From CAYWXV01 sp964462535 (GTDB taxonomy: Bacteria; Bacteroidota; Ignavibacteria; OLB7): a stretch of 25,555 bases of DNA. This document shows positions 1-7,803 of the stretch, piece after piece. Below the pieces are notes generated by a model. That model was not told where the DNA came from and made no database searches. It worked only from the letters and a program-made list of their open reading frames with translations. The translations under genes were made by a program, and so were the position numbers. Location: positions 1-25,555 of the forward strand of contig CAYWXV010000037.1 of assembly GCA_964462535.1 (NCBI GenBank), given 5' to 3'. Each line of letters begins with the position of its first letter. The first letter of the stretch is position 1.

Positions 1-200
1 CTCCCCCCTCTCTCAGAATTGAGAGAGGGGGGCCGGGGGGGTGAGAGCCCGGGGCCGGGGGGGTGAGAGCCCCGAGCAAGGATGAAGGATCAAGGATGAA
101 GGATCAAAGATGAAATATGAAGACCCCCTCTTCCTCCCCCCTCTCTCAGAATTGAGAGCCCGGGGCCGGGGGGGTGAGAGCCCGGGCCGGGGGGGGTGAG
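1..200. repeat. Compound GC-rich hairpin and tandem repeat block
   Basis: A 25-base stretch at 1-25 recurs exactly at 134-158. At 3-32 it forms a perfect hairpin: arm CCCCCCTCTCTCA, loop GAAT, arm TGAGAGAGGGGGG. Around both copies the unit CCGGGGGGGTGAGAGCCC repeats with small length changes, at roughly 33-75 and 160-202. Between them, about 80-120, is a short tandem array built on AAGGATGAAGGATCA. The second copy loses the right arm of the hairpin and runs straight into the GGGCCGGGG units. I recognise this general style of CCCCTCTC...GAGAGGGG repeat from intergenic DNA of several bacterial phyla, but its function is unknown to me. The pure C and G runs make local assembly errors possible. 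Confidence 0.8.
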
Positions 201-397
201 AGCACAGACCAACCTCTTGTCGGGAATCGAACCACTCTCCCCGACCGAACGGCATCAAATCCAACATCACCGCATTACTTTGTGCCTCCTTTGAGCGACG
301 GCACGTGTCCAACCGCGATTGAAGCGAGGCAGAGCGCCGACCTTGTCGGAACACCCCGGAAGAACTCCATTTCCTGCACCGAACACCGAAGACAGAC
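1..397. other. Gene-free region at left edge
   Basis: The first 200 bases are the repeat block described separately. From about 201 to 397 I see no convincing gene, RNA or terminator. Short open frames here have low-complexity, repeat-derived translations rich in Pro, Arg and Ser and are not credible proteins. The promoter of the downstream methyltransferase must lie in this stretch, but I cannot point to a clear -35/-10 pair. Confidence 0.6.
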
Positions 398-1231
398 ATG
401 ACAACGAACCTGACGAACACCATCCGTGACGAATGGGACAGCCTATCTCCGGGATGGGAGGATCAACGCGAGTATCTGCTCGAAATGAGCCGCCCCGTCC
501 ATGCGTGGCTGGTCGACAAGCTCGATTTGAAGGATGGCGAAACGCTTCTGGAGCTGGCGGCCGGGCCAGGTGACACCGGTTTTCTCGCCGCGCCACGACT
601 AGGAGCGACAGGTCGACTCGTCTCCACCGATATCGCACCTGCGATGGTCGAGGTTGCTCGTCGTCGCGCGCAGGAACTTGGGATCACGAACGCACAATTC
701 GAGGTGGTGGACGCACAGGCGATGCAGTTCCCGGACGCGTCGTTTGACGCTGCAATCTGCCGTTGGGGCTACATGTTGATGCCCGATCCTGCCACCGCAC
801 TGACCGAGACCCGACGCGTCCTGAAACCGGGTGGACGTCTCACGGTTGCGGTGTTCACCGGGGCTCCGGAAAACCCTTGGGCATCCGTACCTGCACGACT
901 GATGGTCGAGCAGGGGCACATCGCGCCGCCAGCACCCGGGACGCCTGGAATCATGGCCCTTGCCGACCGTGACCGACTTGAATCGATTGTCCGCAGTGCC
1001 GGCTTCACGAACGTGACGATCGAGACTGTCTCCTTCGCCTGGCGCTTTCCGAACCTTGCGGACTACTGGTCGTTCCTTGTCGACATCACGGCCCTCGGAC
1101 CGACAATCGCCGGATTTCCCGATACGGCGCGCGATCAGTTCCGCTCTGCGCTCGCCCCACTCCTTGAGCCATTCCGCAACGGCGAACAGGTGAATCTCCC
1201 GGCATGTTGCTGGATGGTGCTGGCCAGCTAG
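398..1231 (+). CDS. Class I SAM-dependent methyltransferase
   Basis: A 277-residue protein with the Methyltransf_11/UbiE-like Rossmann fold. Motif I is LLELAAGPGDTGF at residues 50-62 (SAM glycine loop). The acidic residue that contacts the ribose is D78 in STDIAPAM. Motif III follows near VVDAQAMQFPDASFDA (about 101-116), and the late motif RRVLKPGGRL is near 137-146. The C-terminal third presumably binds the acceptor, which cannot be told from sequence. It is cytosolic, with no signal peptide or membrane segment. The ATG at 398 is the first start giving the full N-terminal helix; no strong ribosome site precedes it. The next gene is 172 bases away, across repeat B1, so it is probably transcribed alone. 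Confidence 0.9.
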   Translation: MTTNLTNTIRDEWDSLSPGWEDQREYLLEMSRPVHAWLVDKLDLKDGETLLELAAGPGDTGFLAAPRLGATGRLVSTDIAPAMVEVARRRAQELGITNAQFEVVDAQAMQFPDASFDAAICRWGYMLMPDPATALTETRRVLKPGGRLTVAVFTGAPENPWASVPARLMVEQGHIAPPAPGTPGIMALADRDRLESIVRSAGFTNVTIETVSFAWRFPNLADYWSFLVDITALGPTIAGFPDTARDQFRSALAPLLEPFRNGEQVNLPACCWMVLAS

Positions 1232-1287
1232 GCTCGAATCAGTACTCGTACGGTTTGCTGATGAGACCCCGTCCTTCTGCATCTCTA

Positions 1288-1343
1288 AACGCAACCTGAC
1301 AGGATGACGCCTCTGCGTACCTCAGCGTCCTTTGCGTTAAAAT
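1288..1343. repeat. Dispersed repeat B, copy 1, with inverted partner
   Basis: The repeat core at 1310-1343 consists of CTCTGCG-like units ending TTTGCGTTAAAA. Just upstream, AACGCAA at 1288-1294 is the exact reverse complement of TTGCGTT at 1332-1338. AGGA plus CGC (within 1301-1310) pair with GCGTCCT (1325-1331) across small one-sided bulges. The whole could fold as an imperfect hairpin after the methyltransferase gene and might act as a terminator, since AAAA rather than a T run follows on this strand only weakly. Confidence 0.6.
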
Positions 1344-1403
1344 CCCTGCCAACAGAGACGAGATGAGAATCGCATCCACATCGATGGACCAACACTATTC
1401 TCC

Positions 1404-1712
1404 ATGACAACACTCCGCGTCGAACATCCGATTCACGATCTGAAGACCTGGCTGACGGCGTTCGGCAGATTCGCCGATGCGCGAGAGAAAGCCGGTGTCC
1501 TCTCCTACCGCATCCATCAGCCGGTAGCCGACGACAAGTACATCTTCATCGATCTCGACTTCGACACGGTCGAGCAGGCCGAACGCTTCAAGACCTTCCT
1601 GGAAGTAAACGTCTGGTCATCGCCGACCGCATCGCCCGGTCTGGCGGGGACTCCGAAGGCTCGGGTGCTGGTGAGCGTCGAACACCCTTCATCTGCTTCA
1701 CAAGAGACGTGA
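1404..1712 (+). CDS. Small protein, possibly dimeric alpha/beta barrel fold
   Basis: A 102-residue cytosolic protein beginning MTTLRVEHPIHDLKTWLTAF. Its strand-helix-strand pattern (a short beta strand, a helix with DLKTWLTAFGRFADAREKAG, a strand LSYRIHQ, a strand YIFIDLDF, a helix VEQAERFKTFLEV) resembles the antibiotic-biosynthesis-monooxygenase/stress-responsive dimeric barrel folds. I do not recognise an exact family, and no catalytic residue can be assigned. It ends 42 bases before the ArsB-like permease gene, with no repeat between them, so the two may be co-transcribed. Confidence 0.72.
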   Translation: MTTLRVEHPIHDLKTWLTAFGRFADAREKAGVLSYRIHQPVADDKYIFIDLDFDTVEQAERFKTFLEVNVWSSPTASPGLAGTPKARVLVSVEHPSSASQET

Positions 1713-1742
1713 GATTGTGATAGTGATTCGTCGTTTTGACAT

Positions 1743-1748
1743 AAGGAG
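1743..1748 (+). promoter_or_regulatory. Strong Shine-Dalgarno site
   Basis: AAGGAG stands 6 bases before the ATG at 1755. It fixes the start of the ArsB-like permease and is one of the few textbook ribosome sites in the window. Confidence 0.75.
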
Positions 1749-1754
1749 AACTGG

Positions 1755-3098
1755 ATGCCACTGAACTATGTGGCCGCTTTGTCGGTTGTAGTCTTGACAG
1801 TCGGGCTCTCGCTCGGGCGACCACGCATCGGGCCGGTCCGCATACACCATAGTGGCGCCGCACTCATCGGCGCCGCCTTGACTGTGCTGCTCGGCATCGC
1901 GTCACCCCACATCCTCATAGTTGCCGTCAAGTTGCTGGCCGCGCCCGTCGTGACCATCGTCAGCCTGATGATCATCACACAGGTCGCCGAGCGTACAGGT
2001 CTCTTTGAAATCCTGGGCGCGGCGATCGAGCGACGGGCTGGAGGGAGCGGGCGACGTCTCTTCACGTACATCTTCTTTACCGGGACGCTCGTCGGCACGG
2101 TTTTCACCAATGACGCGGCGGTTCTGATCCTCACACCGATCGTCTGCACTCTTGTCGAGCGGGTAGGCGGAACAACATGGAAACCGGAGAACAAACTCCC
2201 CTACTATTTCGCCGTTCTCTATGTCGCCAACCTGGTGGGTGCGCTCGTGATTGCAAATCCAATCAATCTGGTCGTCGCCGGATTGATGAATATTGGCTTC
2301 GTGGAGTTCGCGGTCTGGATGGCCCTTCCCGCGGTCGTCTCAATCCTGATCAGCTTCGCCGGGATCTGGTTTTTCTTCCGTCGCAGCATCCCGAGTGGCT
2401 TCGTCCCTGGAGCGCAGGCACGGCAGGCCGATGACGGGAAATTCGCTCGGATATCGTGCGCAATAATCGTGGCACTGACGCTCGTGGGATTCTTCACAGA
2501 AACCATTACGGGAATACCGACGTGGATGGTCGCACTGGCTGGGGCGCTCGCTTCCATGCTCATGCACAGGGGGTTGAGCGGAAAGGAGCTGGGCCCTGTG
2601 GTACGTGGTGTCAGCTGGGACGTGATCATTTTCATGGGGGGTATGTTTGTCGTCGGTCTGGGGCTGCGTGAAGCGGGCGTCACGCACCTGCTCGGCGGCT
2701 TTATCGAGCAATTGAGCGGCGGCAGTGCGAGTATCATGCGGATGTCGACGGGACTTCTAGCGGGAACGTGTTCGGCAATTATCAATAATCACCCGACCGC
2801 GGATCTTATGGCCTTCACCATCCAGGGCCTGACAATTCCGCATGCGGAGAAGAAGCTGCTGGCGTTTGCTGCACTGATCGGTGGCGACCTGGGACCAAAA
2901 ATGCTCCCTATCGGATCTCTGGCGGCACTGATCTGGTTCCGACTGCTGAAAGATCGCGGCGTAAACGTCCCCTACTCCCTCTACATCCGCGTCGGCGTTC
3001 CGGTGACCCTGATCGCCCTTGTGGCCTCGCTCCTGGCAGTCGAACTCCAGCACTGGATCGCGACGACGATGCAGCTGATGGGGCCAGCAGGTCCGTGA
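1755..3098 (+). CDS. ArsB/NhaD-like ion permease
   Basis: A 447-residue inner-membrane protein with about 11-12 hydrophobic segments and no signal peptide. It belongs to the ion transporter superfamily (ArsB-type anion permeases, NhaD antiporters, SLC13-like carriers). The ArsB-like hallmarks are GTLVGTVFTNDAAVLILTPI near residues 112-131, the matching second-half motif with NNHPTADL near 342-349, and GGDLGPKMLPIGSLAALIW near 376-394, which parallels the GVDLGPN...GSLA segment of ArsB. Length fits ArsB (about 430 residues). No arsR, arsC or arsA is nearby, so arsenite as substrate is only a possibility; other anions or sodium/proton exchange are equally open. The start is supported by AAGGAG upstream. 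Confidence 0.85.
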   Translation: MPLNYVAALSVVVLTVGLSLGRPRIGPVRIHHSGAALIGAALTVLLGIASPHILIVAVKLLAAPVVTIVSLMIITQVAERTGLFEILGAAIERRAGGSGRRLFTYIFFTGTLVGTVFTNDAAVLILTPIVCTLVERVGGTTWKPENKLPYYFAVLYVANLVGALVIANPINLVVAGLMNIGFVEFAVWMALPAVVSILISFAGIWFFFRRSIPSGFVPGAQARQADDGKFARISCAIIVALTLVGFFTETITGIPTWMVALAGALASMLMHRGLSGKELGPVVRGVSWDVIIFMGGMFVVGLGLREAGVTHLLGGFIEQLSGGSASIMRMSTGLLAGTCSAIINNHPTADLMAFTIQGLTIPHAEKKLLAFAALIGGDLGPKMLPIGSLAALIWFRLLKDRGVNVPYSLYIRVGVPVTLIALVASLLAVELQHWIATTMQLMGPAGP

Positions 3099-3120
3099 GG
3101 ATCACGTCGGCACCCCCTCG

Positions 3121-3151
3121 TCCGCGTCTCCGCGCCTCCGCGTGAGATATT
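3121..3151. repeat. Dispersed repeat A, copy 1
   Basis: Three CTCCGCG-type units at 8-base spacing (TCCGCGT, CTCCGCGC, CTCCGCGT) end in GAGATATT. The copy lies 22 bases after the ArsB-like gene and overlaps the TTG at 3150 that opens the HAD reading frame. It is nearly identical to the copies at 3865 and 7804. Confidence 0.85.
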
Positions 3152-3845
3152 GAGAAAACGGAGCACCGACCGATACATCGGCGATAAGTGCAGAGTTGTC
3201 ATTCGATCGATAAAACAGAAGTGGAGCACCATCCTGTCTAACTCAATACACGCGCTCCTCTTTGACCTCGGTGGAGTCATCTTCGAAGTCGATTTCAATC
3301 GAGCGTTCTCCCGTTGGGCGGCACACTCGGGAGAGCGCTCGGACAGCATCAAAGAGAGATTCACGTTTGACAGTTTCTACGAGCGGCATGAGCGGGGGGA
3401 GATCGACGCCTCGGAGTACTTCGCATCCTTGCGCACGTCGTTGGGCATTGACATCTCCGACGTGGCGTTTGTTGAAGGCTGGAACGACATTTACGTCCGT
3501 GAGATCCCCGGAATGATGGAGCTACTCCAACGGGCAAGCACGAACGTTCCGCTGTACGCATTCACCAACTCGAACGACACACATCAACGCGTGTGGTCTC
3601 AACGCTTCGCAGACATCCTGAGGCACTTTGACAACGTCTTTGTGTCATCGGAACTCGGCAAGCGCAAGCCAGAGCCCGAAGCGTTTCATGCTGTCGCGTC
3701 GTCAATGGGAGTACCGCTGTCGCGGATATTGTTTTTCGACGATGTGCTTGAAAACGTTGAGGGGGCGCGCGCAACGGGCATGCAAGCCGTACAGGTCAGA
3801 TCGATCGCGGACGTTGAGGACGCTCTTGCCGGTATCGCTGCATGA
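3150..3845 (+). CDS. HAD-superfamily phosphatase, YihX-like
   Basis: A cytosolic HAD hydrolase, 231 residues if read from the TTG at 3150. Motif I is LLFDLGGVIFEVD, with nucleophile D39 and a Gly where many HADs have a second Asp; this DxG form is typical of the YihX sugar-phosphate phosphatase group. Motif II is AFTNSND, the conserved Lys is in GKRKPEPEAF, and motif IV is FFDDVLEN (D197 and D198). The cap is helical, as in subclass I. The start is uncertain: the TTG lies inside repeat A1, and there is no ATG or GTG before motif I. A CTG at 3234, seven bases after GGAG, would give a 203-residue protein starting just before motif I, closer to the family length. Confidence 0.85.
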   Translation: MRKRSTDRYIGDKCRVVIRSIKQKWSTILSNSIHALLFDLGGVIFEVDFNRAFSRWAAHSGERSDSIKERFTFDSFYERHERGEIDASEYFASLRTSLGIDISDVAFVEGWNDIYVREIPGMMELLQRASTNVPLYAFTNSNDTHQRVWSQRFADILRHFDNVFVSSELGKRKPEPEAFHAVASSMGVPLSRILFFDDVLENVEGARATGMQAVQVRSIADVEDALAGIAA

Positions 3846-3864
3846 CTGAGTACTTCTTGCAAAG

Positions 3865-3896
3865 CTCCGCGTCTCCGCGCCTCCGCGTGAGATTTT
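3865..3896. repeat. Dispersed repeat A, copy 2
   Basis: Three CTCCGCG units followed by TGAGATTTT, 20 bases after the HAD gene stop. It matches copy A1 except near the last bases. CTTGCAAA just before it and TTTTCAAG at its end are nearly reverse complementary (7 of 8). Confidence 0.85.
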
Positions 3897-3964
3897 CAAG
3901 ACAGGGATCCATAATCCCTATCATCCTCGCGAATCAATAGGAACTCCCAGGCACCACGCACCTC

Positions 3965-4534
3965 ATGCGAAAACTCATCTACGCCACCTCCCTCTCGCTC
4001 GACGGCTATATCGATGCCGCGGATGGAGACCACAACTGGGTCGTACCCGACGAGGAGCTCCACAGTCATTTCAATGAAATCGAACGTGAGACCGATACGC
4101 TCCTCTATGGTCGCCACATGTATGAGTTGATGGCGGGCTACTGGCCGACCGCCGACCAGGATCCTTCTGCGCCAGCTGTCATCGTCGAGTACGCGCAACT
4201 CTGGAGGCCGGTCCAGAAGGTGGTCTTCTCTTCAACACTCGAGAGCGTAGACTGGAACTCGAGACTAGTGACAGGTGACGCCGTTGCCGAAGTGGCGCGT
4301 CTTAAGCGCGAGCACGACGGCGGACCCATGGGTGTTGGTGGCCTCCGCCTCGCATCCGCGCTGGCTTCGGCCGGACTGATCGACGAGTACCGCCTCTACT
4401 ATGTGCCGATCTTCCTTGGAGCAGGGACGGCAGCTTTCTCTCGCGTGCTGAAGCGAGTTGCACTCGCACCTATCGAGACACGCACGTTCGCGTCAGGAAC
4501 CGTCCTTCTTCGATGTGTCCCGGTCGCTCAGTAG
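3965..4534 (+). CDS. DHFR-family / RibD C-terminal-like reductase
   Basis: A 189-residue cytosolic protein of the RibD_C/dihydrofolate reductase superfamily, which uses NAD(P)H. It shows the family opening RKLIYATSLSLDGYI, the TDTLLYGRHMYELMAGYWP helix (about 43-61), the VVFSSTLES segment and the late glycine-rich GPMGVGGLRLASAL followed by GLIDEYRLYYVPIFLGAGT. Stand-alone members are widespread; their substrates are mostly unknown, and this is not the biosynthetic FolA. ATG 3965 gives a complete N-terminal strand. A second, clearly diverged member lies at 16737. Confidence 0.88.
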   Translation: MRKLIYATSLSLDGYIDAADGDHNWVVPDEELHSHFNEIERETDTLLYGRHMYELMAGYWPTADQDPSAPAVIVEYAQLWRPVQKVVFSSTLESVDWNSRLVTGDAVAEVARLKREHDGGPMGVGGLRLASALASAGLIDEYRLYYVPIFLGAGTAAFSRVLKRVALAPIETRTFASGTVLLRCVPVAQ

Positions 4535-4630
4535 GCCGTATCATTGGTCAGGAAGCCGGGAGCGGGAGGCTATGCACGCATCATATGCATGGGGCTATCG
4601 ACAACCCGGACCACCTTCGACATATCCCCA

Positions 4631-5146
4631 ATGGCCGCAACACGAGATTCGTGGAACAGAAACCCTCTACCCGAGGCCCGCACGTCGCTCGGCTTCGAAG
4701 CATCGTACACCGCGGAGGAGTTTGACCGCATCAAGCAGGGATTGATACCGCAGGTAATGGAGGACAAGTGGTTCGTCTTCTACGAGGAGTCCTGGCTCTA
4801 TTTTCACCGCAGTTGGACGGGCATATGCATCTATGGTGTCCGCTTCCAAGCCGACGCTGCGGGCGCAACCGTGGTTGAATCCTGGGTCAGTGGAGACAGC
4901 AGTGCCTACCACGCGTCGCCGGTCGATTACGAGCGAGCTCTACTAACGTTCCTGATCGATGCCCTGCTCCTTGGGAAACACGCAGCGTTTCCCCTCCCAA
5001 GCGACGATGAAGGGAGTGCGCTTCCGGGCTTGTACCAGCATCATGTTGTGGGCCGGGCATATCCGGAACAAGCCTTCCGCGCAGAATTGAGAGCCGCGCC
5101 GTCGTTCTGGGAAAGGTTCAGACAATGGATGCGTGGCGATGAGTGA
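4631..5146 (+). CDS. Conserved protein of unknown function
   Basis: A 171-residue protein when started at the ATG at 4631. The frame stays open upstream to a GTG at 4544, but those residues look non-coding. The core reads EEFDRIKQGLIPQVMEDKW, then WLYFHRSWTGICIYGVRF. The aromatic W-x-YFHRSWTG-x-CIY pattern looks like a conserved motif seen in small bacterial proteins and in fusions; I cannot give it a function. The C-terminal half has Asp/Glu-rich and aromatic segments, a predicted helix ending FWERFRQWMRGDE, and no membrane segment or signal peptide. It stands alone between the DHFR-like gene and the TPR gene. Confidence 0.78.
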   Translation: MAATRDSWNRNPLPEARTSLGFEASYTAEEFDRIKQGLIPQVMEDKWFVFYEESWLYFHRSWTGICIYGVRFQADAAGATVVESWVSGDSSAYHASPVDYERALLTFLIDALLLGKHAAFPLPSDDEGSALPGLYQHHVVGRAYPEQAFRAELRAAPSFWERFRQWMRGDE

Positions 5147-5260
5147 TGTAGAGCATCATTGAGTCTACTCATAGCGCGGAAAGCTCCACTGGTGCTGCAG
5201 TGGCATCAATGAACTGAACAGCAGCACCATCATATTGGATCAGTATCGGAGGTAGTCCAC

Positions 5261-6337
5261 ATGCACACGTCAATTCTGCTCTTGTTAGTCCTCACGTTGT
5301 CCGTCTCCAAGACGACAGTCGCACGTGCGCAGGAAACGGAGTGGCTTTCGCTCCTCGACACAGCATCCAGGTTCTACGATCAGGGGAGGTACGACAGCGC
5401 GTTGGCTATTGCGAATGAAGTAGTGCAGGCCATTGAACGGGCGGGAGTCACTGATCGACCTCTATTGGGTGTGGGGCTGCGCCTCCTTGGTGCTAGCTAC
5501 TATCGACAACGCCGCAAAGAGATTGAGGACAACGCTGCCAAGCAACAGCAGGAGGACGTCGAGTCGATGCTAAGGGGTGACAGCTTGCGCGCGCTTGCGG
5601 AGCGGGGTCTCGACAAGCGACTCGAATATGAACGCAATGTGGCGGCAATGTGGGATCGGGTGGATTCATTGTACACGCGCGCGCTGGCAATTCAGGAGAG
5701 GTCTCTTGGTTCGGCTGACCCCCAAGTGGCACGCACGCTGTTTCAACTCGCGTTGCTGAACTTCGATCGGGGACGGTTCGACGAGGCTGAATTGCAGTTC
5801 AAGAGAACGCTTTCAATACAAGAGAAGACGTCAGGGTCAGACGAAGCGCGCCTTGCCCAGACGCTACTCGCATTTGGACGCTTCTACAGATTTCAGGGCC
5901 GCGCCTCTGATGCGGAGCCACTATTTCGGAACGCAGTATCTCTTCAACCAAAACTGGTTGGCGTGGATCGTGGCATGGCCACTGAGGCACTAGAGGAGCT
6001 GGCGATACTCGTCTACAACCAAGGTCGATTTCAAGAAGCCGAGCCGTTGTGGAAGGAACTCGTGGCAGTCCAAACACGAACTCTCGGACCGAAGAGCCTC
6101 GGAGTCGGAACTGCCCACGAAACGCTGGCTGACATTTACTACGCGCTGAACAAGTACGCTGAGGCGGTCACCCATTACAAAGCAGCTCTACCGATCCGAC
6201 AAAGGTACTTTGGACGTGGAGACAGCCGCGTCATTCGGATTCTCGAGAGATTGGAGAGCATTTATCGAAATACTGGCGAGAAGAGAAAGGCTAACGCTTT
6301 GCGCAAGCAAATCAACCAGGCGCAATCGTTGCGATGA
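5261..6337 (+). CDS. Exported TPR protein, kinesin-light-chain type
   Basis: A 358-residue protein with an N-terminal signal peptide: hydrophobic LLLLVLTLSV, then an ARAQ cleavage region, probably cut after A23. The rest is tetratricopeptide repeats of the roughly 42-residue TPR_10/TPR_12 type. Repeated elements include YTRALAIQERSLGSADPQVA, FDRGRFDEAELQFKRTLSIQ, YNQGRFQEAEPLWKELVAVQ and YALNKYAEAVTHYKAALPIR. There is no catalytic domain, so it is probably a periplasmic protein-binding scaffold with unknown partners. GGAGG about 8 bases before the ATG supports this start. A basic helix (EKRKANALRKQINQ) ends the protein. Confidence 0.88.
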   Translation: MHTSILLLLVLTLSVSKTTVARAQETEWLSLLDTASRFYDQGRYDSALAIANEVVQAIERAGVTDRPLLGVGLRLLGASYYRQRRKEIEDNAAKQQQEDVESMLRGDSLRALAERGLDKRLEYERNVAAMWDRVDSLYTRALAIQERSLGSADPQVARTLFQLALLNFDRGRFDEAELQFKRTLSIQEKTSGSDEARLAQTLLAFGRFYRFQGRASDAEPLFRNAVSLQPKLVGVDRGMATEALEELAILVYNQGRFQEAEPLWKELVAVQTRTLGPKSLGVGTAHETLADIYYALNKYAEAVTHYKAALPIRQRYFGRGDSRVIRILERLESIYRNTGEKRKANALRKQINQAQSLR

Positions 6338-6706
6338 TGAGAAATACGCAGACTACCTCATCGCTCGAACTCGGCTGGGATGATTAGCCTGGCGCATGCC
6401 GGTGCTCGTCTTGGGGAACATTCATGAGTCCCGTCGCTCCGTGCTGACAGCGGAAGGCTAGTCGACTAGCAGCCACCCGCGGAGCGCCACGCGCTAACGA
6501 TGATTCCAGTGGGTTCGCGCTATGGATTCAGGCATGACGCACGATTGATCGCCTCCTCCTTGACGGCCTCTGGAAGAGACACGACCGCATCATGCGGTTC
6601 CGGCCGGCTTCGAGCCACCGATTTGACAGTGGAAACGACAATGAACCTTGTGCCCACCAACAATCAATCTCAAACCCAACATCACATCACATGGAAGGAG
6701 ATACGC
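6338..6706. other. Intergenic region with a perfect palindrome
   Basis: These 369 bases hold no gene I can support. The SRPBCC frame stays open back to 6500, but those residues have no family similarity and lie before a good ribosome site. The one structured element is GCTAGTCGACTAGC at 6457-6470, a perfect 14-base palindrome, with no known protein match. Confidence 0.55.
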
Positions 6707-7150
6707 ATGCCAAACACCCTACGGCTTCATCGAGTATTGACGGCTCCTCCTGAGCGCGTGTATCGCGCGTTTGTCGACGCGGACGCACGCTGCAAATGGC
6801 TACCCCCCTACGGCTTCACCGCTGCCTTCCAGCAATTCGAGCCGAAGGAAGGGGGCGCTTATCGCATGTCGTTCACCAATTTCACCTCTGGTAACAGTCA
6901 TTCGTTTGGGGGCACACACATCGAGCTCGTCCCCAACGAGCGCATACAGTGGACAGCACGATTCGACGATCCGAATCTCCCCGGGGAAATGACAACAACC
7001 GTGGTGATACGTGCGGTATCGGTTGGTACCGAGATCGAGATCGTCCAGGACGGTATCCCAGACGTTATCCCTATCGAGGCGTGCTATCTCGGTTGGCAGG
7101 AATCGCTGGCGCAACTGGCGCTTCTGGTACAGCCAGAGATCCCAGGTTAG
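6707..7150 (+). CDS. SRPBCC / AHSA1-like domain protein
   Basis: A 147-residue START-like (SRPBCC, Activator of Hsp90 ATPase homologue 1-like) protein. The family opening is visible as LHRVLTAPPERVYRAFVDAD, followed by KWLPPYGFTAAFQQFEPKEGGAYRMSF, IELVPNERIQWTARFDDP and the C-terminal helix CYLGWQESLAQLALLV. The fold forms a hydrophobic ligand cavity; in bacteria such single-domain proteins are mostly uncharacterised. The ATG at 6707 is chosen because AAGGAG lies 7 bases upstream and because the family motif begins here; the longer frame from 6500 is rejected. Confidence 0.92.
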   Translation: MPNTLRLHRVLTAPPERVYRAFVDADARCKWLPPYGFTAAFQQFEPKEGGAYRMSFTNFTSGNSHSFGGTHIELVPNERIQWTARFDDPNLPGEMTTTVVIRAVSVGTEIEIVQDGIPDVIPIEACYLGWQESLAQLALLVQPEIPG

Positions 7151-7289
7151 GAAGCGGACCGCAGCGCGCGAACGCAACATCGCGACCCAACCCCTTCGCT
7201 TCCGCATGTCGTTGTGCTGACCCTTCGCCTCCCGCTCCCCATTGCGTTCACCTTCCGTCGGCTGATCCCCACACTCATTCTCCAGACAC

Positions 7290-7760
7290 ATGGCTGACAC
7301 GCCTGACTCTCCCGAGGATATGCTTCGATCATTGATCGAGAGATTTGATCCTGCAGAACAGAAACGCATCCGCGCCATCCGGGCAGCAGTGCGCAAACGA
7401 CTGCCGACATCGAACGAGCTTGTGTATGACTACAAGACCTTCTTTGTCATCGCGTATGCGCCAAACGAGCAACCGACCGATGGCGTTCTCTCAATAGCGG
7501 CACGACCCGACGGCATGAGACTCTACCTGATGCATGGCCCGCAACTCCCCGACCCGAAGAGGCTCCTGAACGGTTCTGGGAAACAGGCACGCTACCTGCG
7601 GTTGGAGTCAGCGAAGGATCTGAAACATCCGGATGTCGAGGCCCTCATCGTGGCTGCGGTGAAGATGGCGGATGTCCCACTCCCCACGCAGGGTCGCGGC
7701 GGTCTGTTCATTCGCACATTCAACGGAAAGCAAATCCCTCGAAGAAAACCGCCGAAGTGA
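7290..7760 (+). CDS. DUF1801 domain protein (YdhG-like)
   Basis: A 156-residue cytosolic protein. The DUF1801 pattern is seen in ERFDPAEQKRIRAIRAAVRK, NELVYDYKTFFVIAYAP, MRLYLMHGPQLPDPKRLLNG, GKQARYLRLESAKDLKHPDV and a basic tail (QIPRRKPPK). DUF1801 is related to the frataxin/YdhG fold, and its biochemical role is unknown. The start ATG at 7290 has no clear ribosome site. A second DUF1801 protein lies at 14993, in a different sequence subgroup. Confidence 0.85.
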   Translation: MADTPDSPEDMLRSLIERFDPAEQKRIRAIRAAVRKRLPTSNELVYDYKTFFVIAYAPNEQPTDGVLSIAARPDGMRLYLMHGPQLPDPKRLLNGSGKQARYLRLESAKDLKHPDVEALIVAAVKMADVPLPTQGRGGLFIRTFNGKQIPRRKPPK

Positions 7761-7803
7761 CTGCGCGCTCGCGCGTGCTAACGTCGAGCAGAACCAACTC
7801 ACG

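Noticed and set aside
13..638. Minus-strand frames at the left edge
   Set aside because: Translations are repeat-derived (Pro/Arg/Ser/Leu low complexity) or antisense to the methyltransferase.
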